Positions 44,024-52,298 of a stretch of 64,000 nucleotides of DNA are shown here, piece by piece. Positions within the stretch are counted from its first letter, which is position 1. Every line of letters begins with the position of its first letter. The notes under the pieces were generated by a model that was not told the DNA's origin, did not search any database, and saw only the letters and a list, made by a program, of their open reading frames with translations. Location: positions 62,001-126,000 of the forward strand of contig NZ_VUKE01000003.1 in assembly GCF_009193175.1 (NCBI RefSeq), read 5' to 3'. Both the position numbers and the translations under genes were made by a program. This DNA comes from Georgenia ruanii. GTDB taxonomy: Bacteria; Actinomycetota; Actinomycetes; Actinomycetales; Actinomycetaceae.

Positions 44024-44998
44024 ATGGTCGACCTGCCCACCTACGACGACGTCAGCGCGGCCGCCGACCGGCTGCGCGGCCACGCCCACCGCACTCCGGT
44101 GCTCACCTCTCGCCGGCTGGACGCCGAGCTCGGGCTCCGGGTGTTCGTCAAGGCGGAGAACTTCCAGCGGGTCGGCGCCTTCAAGTTCCGCGGCGCGTTC
44201 AACGCGCTGTCCCGCTTCACCCCCGAGCAGCGCCGGGCCGGGGTGGTGGCCTACTCCTCGGGCAACCACGCCCAGGCGGTCGCTCTCGCCGCCCAGCTGC
44301 TCGGCGTCCCGGCCACCATCGTCATGCCGCTCGACTCCCCGGGCAGCAAGCTGGCCGCCACCCGCGGCTACGGCGCCGAGGTGGTCACCTACGACCGCTA
44401 CACCGAGGACCGTGAGGCGATCGGCCGGGCGCTGGCCGCCGAGCGGGGCCTGACCCTCGTGCCGCCCTACGACCACCTCGACGTCATCGCCGGCCAGGGC
44501 ACCGCCGCCCGGGAGCTGCTCGAGGAGGCCGGCGAGCTCGACGCCGTCGTCGCGCCGCTGGGCGGCGGCGGCCTGCTCGCCGGCACCGCGCTGGCCACCC
44601 GGGCGCTGAGCCCGCGGGCCCGGGTGTACGGGGTGGAGCCGGCGGCCGGCGACGACGGCCGCCGCTCGCTGCAGGAGGGTCGCATCGTGCACATCGACCC
44701 GCCGCGCACCATCGCCGACGGGGCGCAGACGCAGCACCTGGGCGAGCTGACCTTTCCCATCCTGCGCCGCGAGGTCGCCGCGGTCCTCACGGCCACCGAC
44801 GCCGAGCTCGTCGACGCCATGCGCACCTTCGCCGCCACCTTCAAGATCGTCGTCGAACCCACCGGGGCGCTGGCCCTGGCGGGGCTGCGACGGCTGGCCC
44901 CCGAACTGGCCGGCGGGCGCGTCGGCGTCATCGTCACCGGCGGCAACGTCGACGTCGACCGCTACGCCGCGCTGCTCGGCGGGTCGCTTCCGGCCTGA
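44024..44998 (+). CDS. threonine/serine dehydratase-like PLP enzyme
   Basis: A 324-residue fold-type II PLP enzyme. The cofactor lysine lies in VGAFKFRGAFNAL, followed by YSSGNHAQAVALAA and the phosphate loop PLGGGGLLAGTAL, and a serine near the end (VTGGNVD). Members deaminate threonine or serine to 2-oxo acids or racemise serine. Lack of a C-terminal regulatory domain suggests a catabolic threonine dehydratase or serine racemase-like enzyme. Confidence 0.88.
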   Translation: MVDLPTYDDVSAAADRLRGHAHRTPVLTSRRLDAELGLRVFVKAENFQRVGAFKFRGAFNALSRFTPEQRRAGVVAYSSGNHAQAVALAAQLLGVPATIVMPLDSPGSKLAATRGYGAEVVTYDRYTEDREAIGRALAAERGLTLVPPYDHLDVIAGQGTAARELLEEAGELDAVVAPLGGGGLLAGTALATRALSPRARVYGVEPAAGDDGRRSLQEGRIVHIDPPRTIADGAQTQHLGELTFPILRREVAAVLTATDAELVDAMRTFAATFKIVVEPTGALALAGLRRLAPELAGGRVGVIVTGGNVDVDRYAALLGGSLPA

Positions 44999-45022
44999 CC
45001 GGCCCGCCCGTACCGTGCGGGC

Positions 45023-45355
45023 ATGAGCCTCACGCCGCACGCCGTCACGTTCGACGCCGAGGACGCCCTGCGCCTCGCCCAGTTCTGGTCCGCCGCCCTC
45101 GGCAAGGCGGTGCGCGACGGCGGGACGGCTGATTTCGCCGTCGTCGACGACGGCGCCTACCTGTTCATCAAGGTGCCGGAGGCCAAGACCGCCAAGAACC
45201 GGATGCACCTCGATCTCGACGCCGAGGACCGCGAGGCCGAGGTCCAGCGCCTGGTGGCCCTGGGGGCCGCCCGCCTCGCCGACCACGACGACGGCACCCG
45301 CTGGACCGTCCTGGCCGACCCCGAGGGCAACGAGTTCTGCATCCTGCAGAGGTGA
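45023..45355 (+). CDS. VOC-family (glyoxalase-like) protein
   Basis: A 110-residue protein with a single vicinal-oxygen-chelate-type module: HAVTFDAEDALRLAQFWSAALG, KNRMHLDLDAEDREAEVQRLVALGA and WTVLADPEGNEFCIL. Typical metal ligands (His, Glu) are present. The substrate is unknown. The ATG is six bases after TACCGT (45011-45016). Confidence 0.88.
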   Translation: MSLTPHAVTFDAEDALRLAQFWSAALGKAVRDGGTADFAVVDDGAYLFIKVPEAKTAKNRMHLDLDAEDREAEVQRLVALGAARLADHDDGTRWTVLADPEGNEFCILQR

Positions 45356-45380
45356 CTCCGCCCGGTCGCGCCGGCGCGGG

Positions 45381-45430
45381 CCCGCCGCGCGCGGCTCGCG
45401 CCTGCCCCGCGCCGACCCGCCGCGCGCGGC
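45381..45430. repeat. pair of 15-bp direct repeats
   Basis: CCCGCCGCGCGCGGC occurs at 45381-45395 and 45416-45430, each holding the CCGCGCGCGG palindrome. It lies between the VOC gene and the next gene and may be a terminator pair or simple GC repeat. Confidence 0.4.
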
Positions 45431-45456
45431 CCGACGGGCGATGGTAGGCAGGGGAC

Positions 45457-45522
45457 ATGTCCCAGGCACAGCCGTTCCAGCCGAACCTGCACCCCGAGCG
45501 CGACGGCGTCCCCGCCGCCTGA
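45457..45522 (+). CDS. possible 21-residue peptide
   Basis: The frame MSQAQPFQPNLHPERDGVPA(A) is preceded by GGCAGGGG and ends 34 bp before the NmrA-like gene. It is too short to test by eye; it could be a leader or upstream open reading frame. Confidence 0.25.
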   Translation: MSQAQPFQPNLHPERDGVPAA

Positions 45523-45556
45523 GGGCCTGGGCGCGGGACGATCGAGAGGACCCGCC

Positions 45557-46399
45557 ATGCCCAGTCCCGCGATCGCCGTCACCGGCGCGACCGGCCGGCT
45601 CGGCGGGCGGGTCGCCCGCCGGCTCGCCGCCGCCGGGGTGCCCCAGCGGCTGGTGGTGCGCGACCCCGAGCGGGCCCCGCAGCTGCCGGGCGCGGAGGTG
45701 GCCACCGCCGGCTACGACGACGGCCTGGCCGTCGAGGCGGCCCTGCGCGGGGTGCCGACCGTGCTCCTGGTCTCCGCGAGCGAGTCGCCCGACCGGCTGC
45801 GCCAGCACGAGACCTTCATCGACGCCGCGGCCGCCGCCGGGGTCGAGCGGGTCGTCTACATCTCCTTCTACGGCGCCGCGCCGGACGCCACCTTCACCCA
45901 CGCCCGCCTGCACTGGGCCACCGAGCAGCACCTGCGCGCCTGCGGCCTGGCGTTCGTGGCGCTGCGCGACAACCTCTACCTGGACTTCATGCCCGCGCTC
46001 GTGGGCGACGACGACGTCATCCGGGGCCCGGCCGACGGTGGCCGGGTCTCCGCCGTCGCCCAGGACGACATCGCCGACGTCGCCGCGGCCGTGCTGCTCG
46101 ACCCCGCCCGTCACGACGGCCGGGTCTACGACCTCACCGGGCCCGAGGAGCTCACGCTCGCCGAGGCCGCCGCCATCCTCTCCGCGCACCTGGGCCGCGA
46201 GATCCGCTTCCACGACGAGACGGTGGAGGAGGCCTACGCCTCCCGCGCCGGCTTCGGCGCCCCCGGCTGGGAGGTGGACGGCTGGGTGAGCACCTACACC
46301 GCCATCGCGGCGGGCGAGATGGCCGGCGTCTCCGACGTCGTCCCCCGACTCACGGGCCATCCCGCCACCTCCCTGGCCGAGCTCCTGGCCCGCAGGTAG
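45557..46399 (+). CDS. NmrA/atypical SDR-type NAD(P)-binding protein
   Basis: A 280-residue Rossmann protein: VTGATGRLGGRVARRLAAAG nucleotide loop, RVVYISFYGAAPDATF, ALRDNLYLDF and a C-terminal substrate region with LSAHLGREIRF. It matches NmrA-like/NAD(P)H-binding SDRs such as quinone oxidoreductase QOR2, which use NAD(P)H or sense redox state. The active-site Tyr-x3-Lys of classical SDRs is absent. GAGAGGA precedes the ATG. Confidence 0.85.
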   Translation: MPSPAIAVTGATGRLGGRVARRLAAAGVPQRLVVRDPERAPQLPGAEVATAGYDDGLAVEAALRGVPTVLLVSASESPDRLRQHETFIDAAAAAGVERVVYISFYGAAPDATFTHARLHWATEQHLRACGLAFVALRDNLYLDFMPALVGDDDVIRGPADGGRVSAVAQDDIADVAAAVLLDPARHDGRVYDLTGPEELTLAEAAAILSAHLGREIRFHDETVEEAYASRAGFGAPGWEVDGWVSTYTAIAAGEMAGVSDVVPRLTGHPATSLAELLARR

Positions 46400-46433
46400 G
46401 CCGGCGCGCGACCGCCTTCCGCCGGCGGCGCGG

Positions 46434-47222
46434 TCAGCCGCGCTTGCGCAGCAGCGTCTGCAGCTCGGCGAGCGTGGCCCGCTGCTGGTCGATCAGCCGG
46501 GACATCTGGTCGATGCGCTGCTGCGCCTCGCGCAGCGTCGGAGGCGCCTCGGACGTGGGCTGCCCCCGGTGCGGTGTCAGGAAGAAGTTCGCCAGCCAGC
46601 CGGTCAGGGTGCCGAAGATGCCGACGCCGACCACGATGATGCCGACGCCGAGCGCCCGGGCGGGGTTGCCGACCGGATAGGTGTCGCCGTAGCCCACGGT
46701 CGACATCGTCACGATCGTGTACCACAGCGCGTCCGAGGCGGTGGTGATGTTCGCGGCGGGCTCGGTGCGCTCCAGCTGGAGCATGCCCACGCTGCCGAAC
46801 TGCAGCACGAGGACGCCGATGAGCAGCACGGTGAACAGGGCGCTGCCGGCCCGGTCCGAGACCAGGCTGCGGGCGATGTTGGCGGCACCGTAGCGGCGCA
46901 GCAACCGGACCACCCGGACGAGCCGGAACACCCGCAGGATCTTGACCTGCGGGAACGGCAGGCTCGCGAGGAGGTCCGCCCAGCCGAACTGGCGCAGGAA
47001 GTAACCCGAGCGCGAGGGGGCTCGGCGCAGACGGGCGACGAAATCAGCCAGGAAGACGACGCTGAGGAGCAGGTCGATCGCCTGGATGACCGTCTGGGTG
47101 GCGGGATCCCGCAGCAGGACCACCAGCACGAGGTTGACCAGCGACAGGATCGACAGCGCCCCGACGAAGATCTCGTATCCGGTGTTCCCCAGCTCACGGT
47201 GGGCCGCGGTGGTGCCGGTCAT
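46434..47222 (-). CDS. potassium channel with voltage-sensor-like domain
   Basis: A 262-residue protein with six helices. The S4-like stretch ILRVFRLVRVVRLLRR carries regularly spaced arginines, the selectivity filter is STVGYGD, and the C-terminus (~225-260) is a heptad coiled coil that may aid tetramer formation. It would conduct K+ across the membrane. The start at 47222 is six bases from AGGAGG; an ATG two codons upstream is too close to the ribosome site. It is separate from the Kdp system. Confidence 0.9.
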   Translation of the reverse strand: MTGTTAAHRELGNTGYEIFVGALSILSLVNLVLVVLLRDPATQTVIQAIDLLLSVVFLADFVARLRRAPSRSGYFLRQFGWADLLASLPFPQVKILRVFRLVRVVRLLRRYGAANIARSLVSDRAGSALFTVLLIGVLVLQFGSVGMLQLERTEPAANITTASDALWYTIVTMSTVGYGDTYPVGNPARALGVGIIVVGVGIFGTLTGWLANFFLTPHRGQPTSEAPPTLREAQQRIDQMSRLIDQQRATLAELQTLLRKRG

Positions 47223-47265
47223 CCCCATCCCTCCTCGCAGCGCCGATCGGGTCCGCGACAGCGGC

Positions 47266-47505
47266 TTACCGGGGGTGGGCCCGGCGTGCGTGAGCGACGA
47301 GGCCCTCGGCGACCGGTGGGGGCAGGCCGAGGACGTCTTCGAGGTAGGCGACGTCGTGGCCGTGACGGGCCGCCGACCAGGCCACCCAGAGGCCGGCGAC
47401 CTGGGAGCCCGGTGCCTGCCGGTACGGCGCCGGCAGCTGGGCGCGGAGGTCGTCGAGGTGGTCGCGCCCAGGGTCGGGGGCGCTGTCGCGGTGCTGCGTC
47501 GCCAT
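47266..47505 (-). CDS. 79-residue hypothetical protein
   Basis: The protein (MATQHRDSAPDPGRDHLDDL...) has a His/Asp-rich start and a helical second half, AGLWVAWSAARHGHDVAYLEDVLGLPPPVAEGLVAHARRAH. No domain is recognised. It lies upstream of the potassium channel on the same strand, 43 bp apart, and could be co-transcribed. GAGG lies ~11 bases before the ATG. Confidence 0.5.
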   Translation of the reverse strand: MATQHRDSAPDPGRDHLDDLRAQLPAPYRQAPGSQVAGLWVAWSAARHGHDVAYLEDVLGLPPPVAEGLVAHARRAHPR

Positions 47506-47644
47506 GGCGCTCGAAACCTCCGAAGGCGGCCCGCCGTGGGGCGGACCCTCGACAACGAGGGTGCGGCGTGGTGCCCGGCCCGGGCAAGGCCCCGACGGCG
47601 TCACCGGTACCCAGAGGCGCGGGGCCCAGCTCGGGTACCCGTCC

Positions 47645-49339
47645 TCAGCGGGCCCAGGTCGGGGCGATTGCCGGCTCCCAGGGGTGGGCCTCGAAGGTGC
47701 GCCACCAGTCGCGCGCACCGGGCGGCAGCCAGCCCACGGGCGCCTGGTCGACCAGCGCCCGCAGCCGGTGCTTGAGGGCCACGAGCTCGGTGAGGTCCGG
47801 CGCGTCGGTGCCAGGGTCGGCGTCCGGCCGGTTCTGGCCGGCGCCGCGTCGGTCACGATCCTCGTCCGGGGCGCCGCGGAGCGCACCGTTGCCGGACGCC
47901 CCCGCCGCCGGGGCGAGCAGCTCGGCCTCGTGGTGCCAGATCTGCCGGCGCAGCGTGACGATGTCGCGCACCAGCTGCGCCTCCTCCGCCGTCGCGCCCT
48001 CGCACACCTCGGCCGCCCGCAGGTAGCCGTAGTCGATCGCGATCGCCACCAGGCCCGGGTCGATGGTCAACGCGTCGTGGACGTCGAGCTCGGGCGCGAC
48101 GACGACGCAGCCGGCCGCCCGGGCGTAGGCCACCTCGTCGCGCAGCGCCTCGTCCGACATGATGCCGGCGGTGCTGCGCAGCACGATCGAGAGCATGTCC
48201 TTCTCGGCATAGCTCTCCTGGCGCGGCACCCCCGGCGGGGACGCGACGACGGCGAAGCACCGGGTCACGCCGAGGTGCTCGAGGGCGATCTCCGCCGGCA
48301 GCGACTCGCGCACCCCGCCGTCGACGTAGTGCTCCTCGCCCAGGCGCACCGGCGGGAAGACCGCGGGGATGGCGCACGAGGCGACGATCCCGTCGACCAG
48401 CGGCAGCGGTGCCACGCCGGGCACGGGCGCGTCGGTCCGGCCCACCAGCCGCCCGGTCTCGGTGACGTAGCGCAGCTCGCCGGACTCCAGGGCGACGACG
48501 GCGACCCGCAGCGTCACGCCCGAGGTGGCCACCCGCTCGGGACGGAACACCTCGGGGTCGAGCAGGTGCGCGACGATCGGCCCGGGCCGGTACATGGACC
48601 GCTCGCGCCGCGCGCCGCGCACGATGACCTCCAGGTCCGGGCGCGCCCGGCCCGCCTCCCGCAGGGCGGTGAGGATCTCGACGACGTTGATGGGGTTCCA
48701 GCTGCTCCCCGCCGTCGGCCGCTCGGCCTCCACCGCCTCCCGAGGGGCGCCCGCGGCGCGCGTGCCCTCGGGCGCCGTCGCCGCGGCCGGGCTCGACGCC
48801 GACGGGCTCGGCGCACTGTCCGGGGTCAGGGCCGAGGGCAGGGCCCCGTCGTGCGAGGTGGGCTCCGCGCCGTCGGCCCCCGCCCGGGGGAGCTTGCCGG
48901 CGGCCGCGGCGCCGCGGCGGAAGGGTGGCCCGGCGTAGTGGGTGGCGTGGCTCGCCACCCGCGAGAAGGTGCGCCCGAGGGAGCCCTGCCGCCGCTGCTG
49001 CCGGGAGAAGGCCTTGACCCATTCGGGGCCGCGCTCCCGCAGCCGGCGGTACCACTCCTGCTCGGTGAACATGTCGGCGTCCGCGCGCATGGCGCGCCAG
49101 ATGCGCTCGAGATGGTCCAGGGCCCGGCGCTGGCCCTCGTGCTCGGCGGACTGTGCCAGCACGGCGCCGAGGATCGCGCCGGCCGACGTGCCCGTGATGA
49201 CCTGCGGGGTGATGCCGGCCCGGTCGTAGAGGTAGCGCAGCGCCCCGATCTGGAAGTCCGACCGGGCCCCGCCGCCGCTGAGCACGAGGCCGACCACCTC
49301 GGGGCGGACGGGGCGCCGCGACCAGGGCTTCCACCTCAT
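47645..49339 (-). CDS. patatin-like phospholipase
   Basis: A 564-residue protein with the patatin marks: oxyanion loop SGGGARSDFQ (~21-30), nucleophile GTSAG (Ser52) and catalytic Asp in YVDGGVRESLPAEIAL (~335). Patatins hydrolyse phospholipid acyl chains. A ~75-residue Ala/Pro/Ser/Glu-rich linker (~140-215) interrupts the fold, and a second acidic linker precedes a C-terminal domain ending WWRTFEAHPWEPAIAPTWAR. Some bacterial patatins are toxins, but no secretion signal is seen here. Confidence 0.88.
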   Translation of the reverse strand: MRWKPWSRRPVRPEVVGLVLSGGGARSDFQIGALRYLYDRAGITPQVITGTSAGAILGAVLAQSAEHEGQRRALDHLERIWRAMRADADMFTEQEWYRRLRERGPEWVKAFSRQQRRQGSLGRTFSRVASHATHYAGPPFRRGAAAAGKLPRAGADGAEPTSHDGALPSALTPDSAPSPSASSPAAATAPEGTRAAGAPREAVEAERPTAGSSWNPINVVEILTALREAGRARPDLEVIVRGARRERSMYRPGPIVAHLLDPEVFRPERVATSGVTLRVAVVALESGELRYVTETGRLVGRTDAPVPGVAPLPLVDGIVASCAIPAVFPPVRLGEEHYVDGGVRESLPAEIALEHLGVTRCFAVVASPPGVPRQESYAEKDMLSIVLRSTAGIMSDEALRDEVAYARAAGCVVVAPELDVHDALTIDPGLVAIAIDYGYLRAAEVCEGATAEEAQLVRDIVTLRRQIWHHEAELLAPAAGASGNGALRGAPDEDRDRRGAGQNRPDADPGTDAPDLTELVALKHRLRALVDQAPVGWLPPGARDWWRTFEAHPWEPAIAPTWAR

Positions 49340-49468
49340 GGACCCAGGCTATCGGGCCCCCTCCGCGGCCCGGCCCGGCGCGCGGCGTCCCGTCGGGCGT
49401 GCTTGTCTGAGCCTCGTCGGCGGCGTCGGCGCGTCCCGGTCGCGCCGCCACCTGAGGAGGAGGGCGAG

Positions 49469-50584
49469 ATGCCGCAGGACCTCGGGTACCCGGGCCCGCC
49501 GCTGCGCCGGGTGGAGCCCGTCGTGCCCGGCCGGCGCCCCTCGCGCCGCTTGATGCTCGGCAAGGCGGTGCGCGACTTCTTCTCGCACGACTGCTGGGAC
49601 CGCGCGGCGGGCCTGACCTACTTCGGCGTCGTCTCCCTCCCGCCACTTGCCGTGGCCCTCGCCTCGGTGCTCGCCGTCCTCGGCCAGGGCGCGAGCACCG
49701 AGGCGATCCTCGACGTCCTGCGCATCCTCGTGCCCGACGACCAGGCGCTCGCCACCGTGAGCGAGCCGGTGCTCGCCGTCCTGCGCCACCCGGGGGCGGG
49801 CTGGTCGCTCGTCATCGGCCTCGCCACCGCGCTGTGGATGGCCTCGGGCTACGTGGGGTCCTTCGGGCGGGCGATGAACCAGATCTACGGGGTCGCCGAA
49901 GGGCGGCCGCTGTGGAAGCTGACGCTGTGGCACCTGGTCACCACCGTCATCCTCGTGGCCTTCGCCGCGCTGGTCGCGGTCCTCCTCTTCGTCTCCGGGC
50001 CCGTGGCCCGCGCCGTCGGGCAGGTGCTCGGCCTGCAGGAGGCCACCCTCGTCGTCTGGGAGGTCGCCCGGTGGCCGGCCCTGCTCGCCGCGGCGATCCT
50101 CGTCGTGGCACTGCTCTACTTCGCCACCCCGAACGTGCGCCACCCCCGGTTCCGGTGGATCTCCCCGGGGGCGGTGCTCGCCCTCGGCCTCGGGGCGGCC
50201 GCGTCCTACGCGTTCAACGTCTACATCGAGGCCTTCGGGCGCCTGGACCTCACGTACGGCCGGGCGCTGGCCGGCGTCGTCGTCTTCTTCGTCTGGCTGT
50301 GGATCATCAACATGTCCCTGCTGCTCGGCGCCGAGCTCGACGCCGAGATCGAGCGCGCCCGTCAGCTCCGGTCCGGCATCCACGCCGACCGGGGTGTGCG
50401 CGTGGTGGTGCGCGACGCCCGGGCCATCGAGCGCTCGGCGCGCCGGCGCCAGGCCGACGAGGCGCGCTCGCGCAGCCTGCGCGAGTCGCACGGCTGGTTC
50501 CACGAGGGCGACGACGCCGGCCCGGCCCCCGACGCGGCCGAGGGCGGCGCCGCGGGCCACGACGGCCCGCCTCAGGGCACGTAG
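49469..50584 (+). CDS. YihY/BrkB-family inner membrane protein
   Basis: A 371-residue membrane protein with six helices and the family pattern: HDCWDRAAGLTYFGVVSLPPL, ALWMASGYVGSFGRAMNQIYGV, YFATPNVRHPRFRWISPGA and WLWIINMSLLLGAELDAEIERARQL. The C-terminal ~70 residues are polar and charged. YihY proteins are of unclear role (once mis-annotated RNase BN). GAGGAGGAGGG precedes the ATG. The last 13 bp overlap the convergent DUF4383 gene. Confidence 0.92.
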   Translation: MPQDLGYPGPPLRRVEPVVPGRRPSRRLMLGKAVRDFFSHDCWDRAAGLTYFGVVSLPPLAVALASVLAVLGQGASTEAILDVLRILVPDDQALATVSEPVLAVLRHPGAGWSLVIGLATALWMASGYVGSFGRAMNQIYGVAEGRPLWKLTLWHLVTTVILVAFAALVAVLLFVSGPVARAVGQVLGLQEATLVVWEVARWPALLAAAILVVALLYFATPNVRHPRFRWISPGAVLALGLGAAASYAFNVYIEAFGRLDLTYGRALAGVVVFFVWLWIINMSLLLGAELDAEIERARQLRSGIHADRGVRVVVRDARAIERSARRRQADEARSRSLRESHGWFHEGDDAGPAPDAAEGGAAGHDGPPQGT

Positions 50585-51042
50585 CCCGCGGCGGTCGGGG
50601 CCGCCTTGCGCCGGGTGAGCGCCACGCCGAGGACGATCATCACGACGCCGAGGAGGAAGTGCAGCCAGTTGTCGGCGGTGTTGACCGGCACGAAGTTGAC
50701 CGGCGACGCCTGGTCGATGATGAGCCCGTAGAGCCACAGCGCCAGGTAGATGACACCGCCCCAGACGAGGTAGCCGCGCGCGGCGGCGACCGAGCGCGAC
50801 AGCACGATGCCGGCGATCCCGAACAGCAGGTGGACGATGTTGTGCAGGATCGAGACCTGGAAGATCCCGAGCAGCATCGCCGAGGACCGGTGCCCCGCGA
50901 CGGCGATGAGGGTGTAGTGGCTGGTGATCCCGGGAACGAAGCCCAGGACGCCGACGACGAGGAAGACGATGCCGAGGACCAGGGCGGCGGTCTGGACGCT
51001 GGTGCGCTTGGGCTGGCCGGCGAGCGTCGGGTTGGTGGACAT
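50572..51042 (-). CDS. DUF4383 family membrane protein
   Basis: A 156-residue protein with four helices. The DUF4383 pattern is visible: TAALVLGIVFLVVGVLGFVPG, LFQVSILHN-like GIFQVSILHNIVHLLFGIAG and VNTADNWLHFLLGVVMIVLG. The function is unknown; the family is common in actinobacteria and often stress-related. A GGAGGCC ribosome site precedes the ATG at 51042. Confidence 0.9.
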   Translation of the reverse strand: MSTNPTLAGQPKRTSVQTAALVLGIVFLVVGVLGFVPGITSHYTLIAVAGHRSSAMLLGIFQVSILHNIVHLLFGIAGIVLSRSVAAARGYLVWGGVIYLALWLYGLIIDQASPVNFVPVNTADNWLHFLLGVVMIVLGVALTRRKAAPTAAGYVP

Positions 51043-51238
51043 CGGGGCCTCCGGGGGTGACCGACCTCGGCGGGGCAGGCCGCGCCCGCCGGTGTGCGAG
51101 CGGCGGGCCCCGGGCGGTGCCGGGCGCTGTCCACCCCGGCGGCCCACCATGCTGTCCTCCTTGAATGCATGCGGGTCGCTCCCAGGCTAGGGAGCGGCCC
51201 GGCGGCGCGCATCGGGACGTCGTCGGGCCGATGCCGTC

Positions 51239-52162
51239 TCAGGCGGTCGAGACCACCCGGCGAGCGACCCAGGACGCCACCAGCTCCGTCACCCGCGGGT
51301 CCACCGGATGACGTACGTCCGTCCTGTAGGTCTTCAGCGTCGGGGTTCCGGCCTGGTGCCGGAGGATGTGGTTGAGGTCCGGCACGAGGACGGTCTCGAC
51401 GTCGCCCGGGACGAGGCCGGCGAGGGTCTGAAGGTCCTCGGGCGGGACCTGCACGTCGTGGTCACCGGTGAGGGCCAGCACCGGGGCGGTGATGGTGCCC
51501 AGGTCCGTGCGCGGGTCGTAGGCGAGGAACTCGCGGTGCCAGCGGGCGTTGAGCCGGCGGCCGCCGATCCGCGCGACGTCGGTGCGCGTGGCCTTGATCT
51601 TGCGGTGGTTCTTGCTCACCTGGGCGGCGAAGTCGATGCGCAGGAGCCGCAGCACGCCGCGGACCAGGGTCGGCAGGCTCGGTTCGACGGCGCGCGCCTG
51701 CCACCGGAGGGTCTCCTCGCCCGGGCGGGCGGTGGGGGAGAGCAGCACGAGCGCGGCGAGCGGCGTGCCGCGGCCGGCGAGCGCGGTGGCCACCAGCGCA
51801 CCCTCGCTGTGCCCGACGACGAGGACGCGGTCGGCATCGACACCGCCCTGGCCGCGCAGCGCGGCCAGGGCCGCGCCCGCGTCGTCGACGTTGTCCCAGA
51901 ACCCGGCGCGGAGGAAGTCCCCCTGGCTCGCTCCCGCCCCGCGCTTGTCGTAGCGGAGGGTGGCGACGCCGGCCTCGGCCAGCGCGACGGCGAGCTGGCG
52001 CTGGATGTCCAGGCGCAGGCTCTTGTGGTTGCCGTCCCGGTCGATCGGGCCGCTGCCGCTGACGAGGAGCGCGGCGGGCCACGGGCCGGCGCCCTCGGGC
52101 ACCGCCAGGGTGGCGGCGAGCGTCAGGGCGCCGGAGGGGAAGGTCAGGGTGGTCTCGCGCAT
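51239..52162 (-). CDS. alpha/beta hydrolase
   Basis: A 307-residue hydrolase. Marks: SGSGPIDRDGNHKS oxyanion region, LRYDKRGAGASQGDF, nucleophile GHSEGALVA (Ser), acid in LTGDHDVQVPPEDL and histidine in NHILRHQ. It resembles dienelactone-hydrolase-like or acyl esterases that act on small esters; substrate unknown. GGAGGCC is ~8 bases before the ATG. Confidence 0.88.
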   Translation of the reverse strand: MRETTLTFPSGALTLAATLAVPEGAGPWPAALLVSGSGPIDRDGNHKSLRLDIQRQLAVALAEAGVATLRYDKRGAGASQGDFLRAGFWDNVDDAGAALAALRGQGGVDADRVLVVGHSEGALVATALAGRGTPLAALVLLSPTARPGEETLRWQARAVEPSLPTLVRGVLRLLRIDFAAQVSKNHRKIKATRTDVARIGGRRLNARWHREFLAYDPRTDLGTITAPVLALTGDHDVQVPPEDLQTLAGLVPGDVETVLVPDLNHILRHQAGTPTLKTYRTDVRHPVDPRVTELVASWVARRVVSTA

Positions 52163-52298
52163 CGGGGGCCTCCATCGGGCTGGCTGTTGTCATGACCTTC
52201 GTCGCCGTCCGCGACGCGGTCCGCCCGCTGCAGGAGAACCGCCCGGGCGACGGGCGCACCCGCCGGCTGCTCACCACCGTGCTCCTACTGGCGGACGA

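Noticed and set aside
51043-51238. Extension of the DUF4383 gene to an upstream start
   Set aside because: The added residues are low complexity; GGAGGCC before the ATG at 51042 supports the shorter form.
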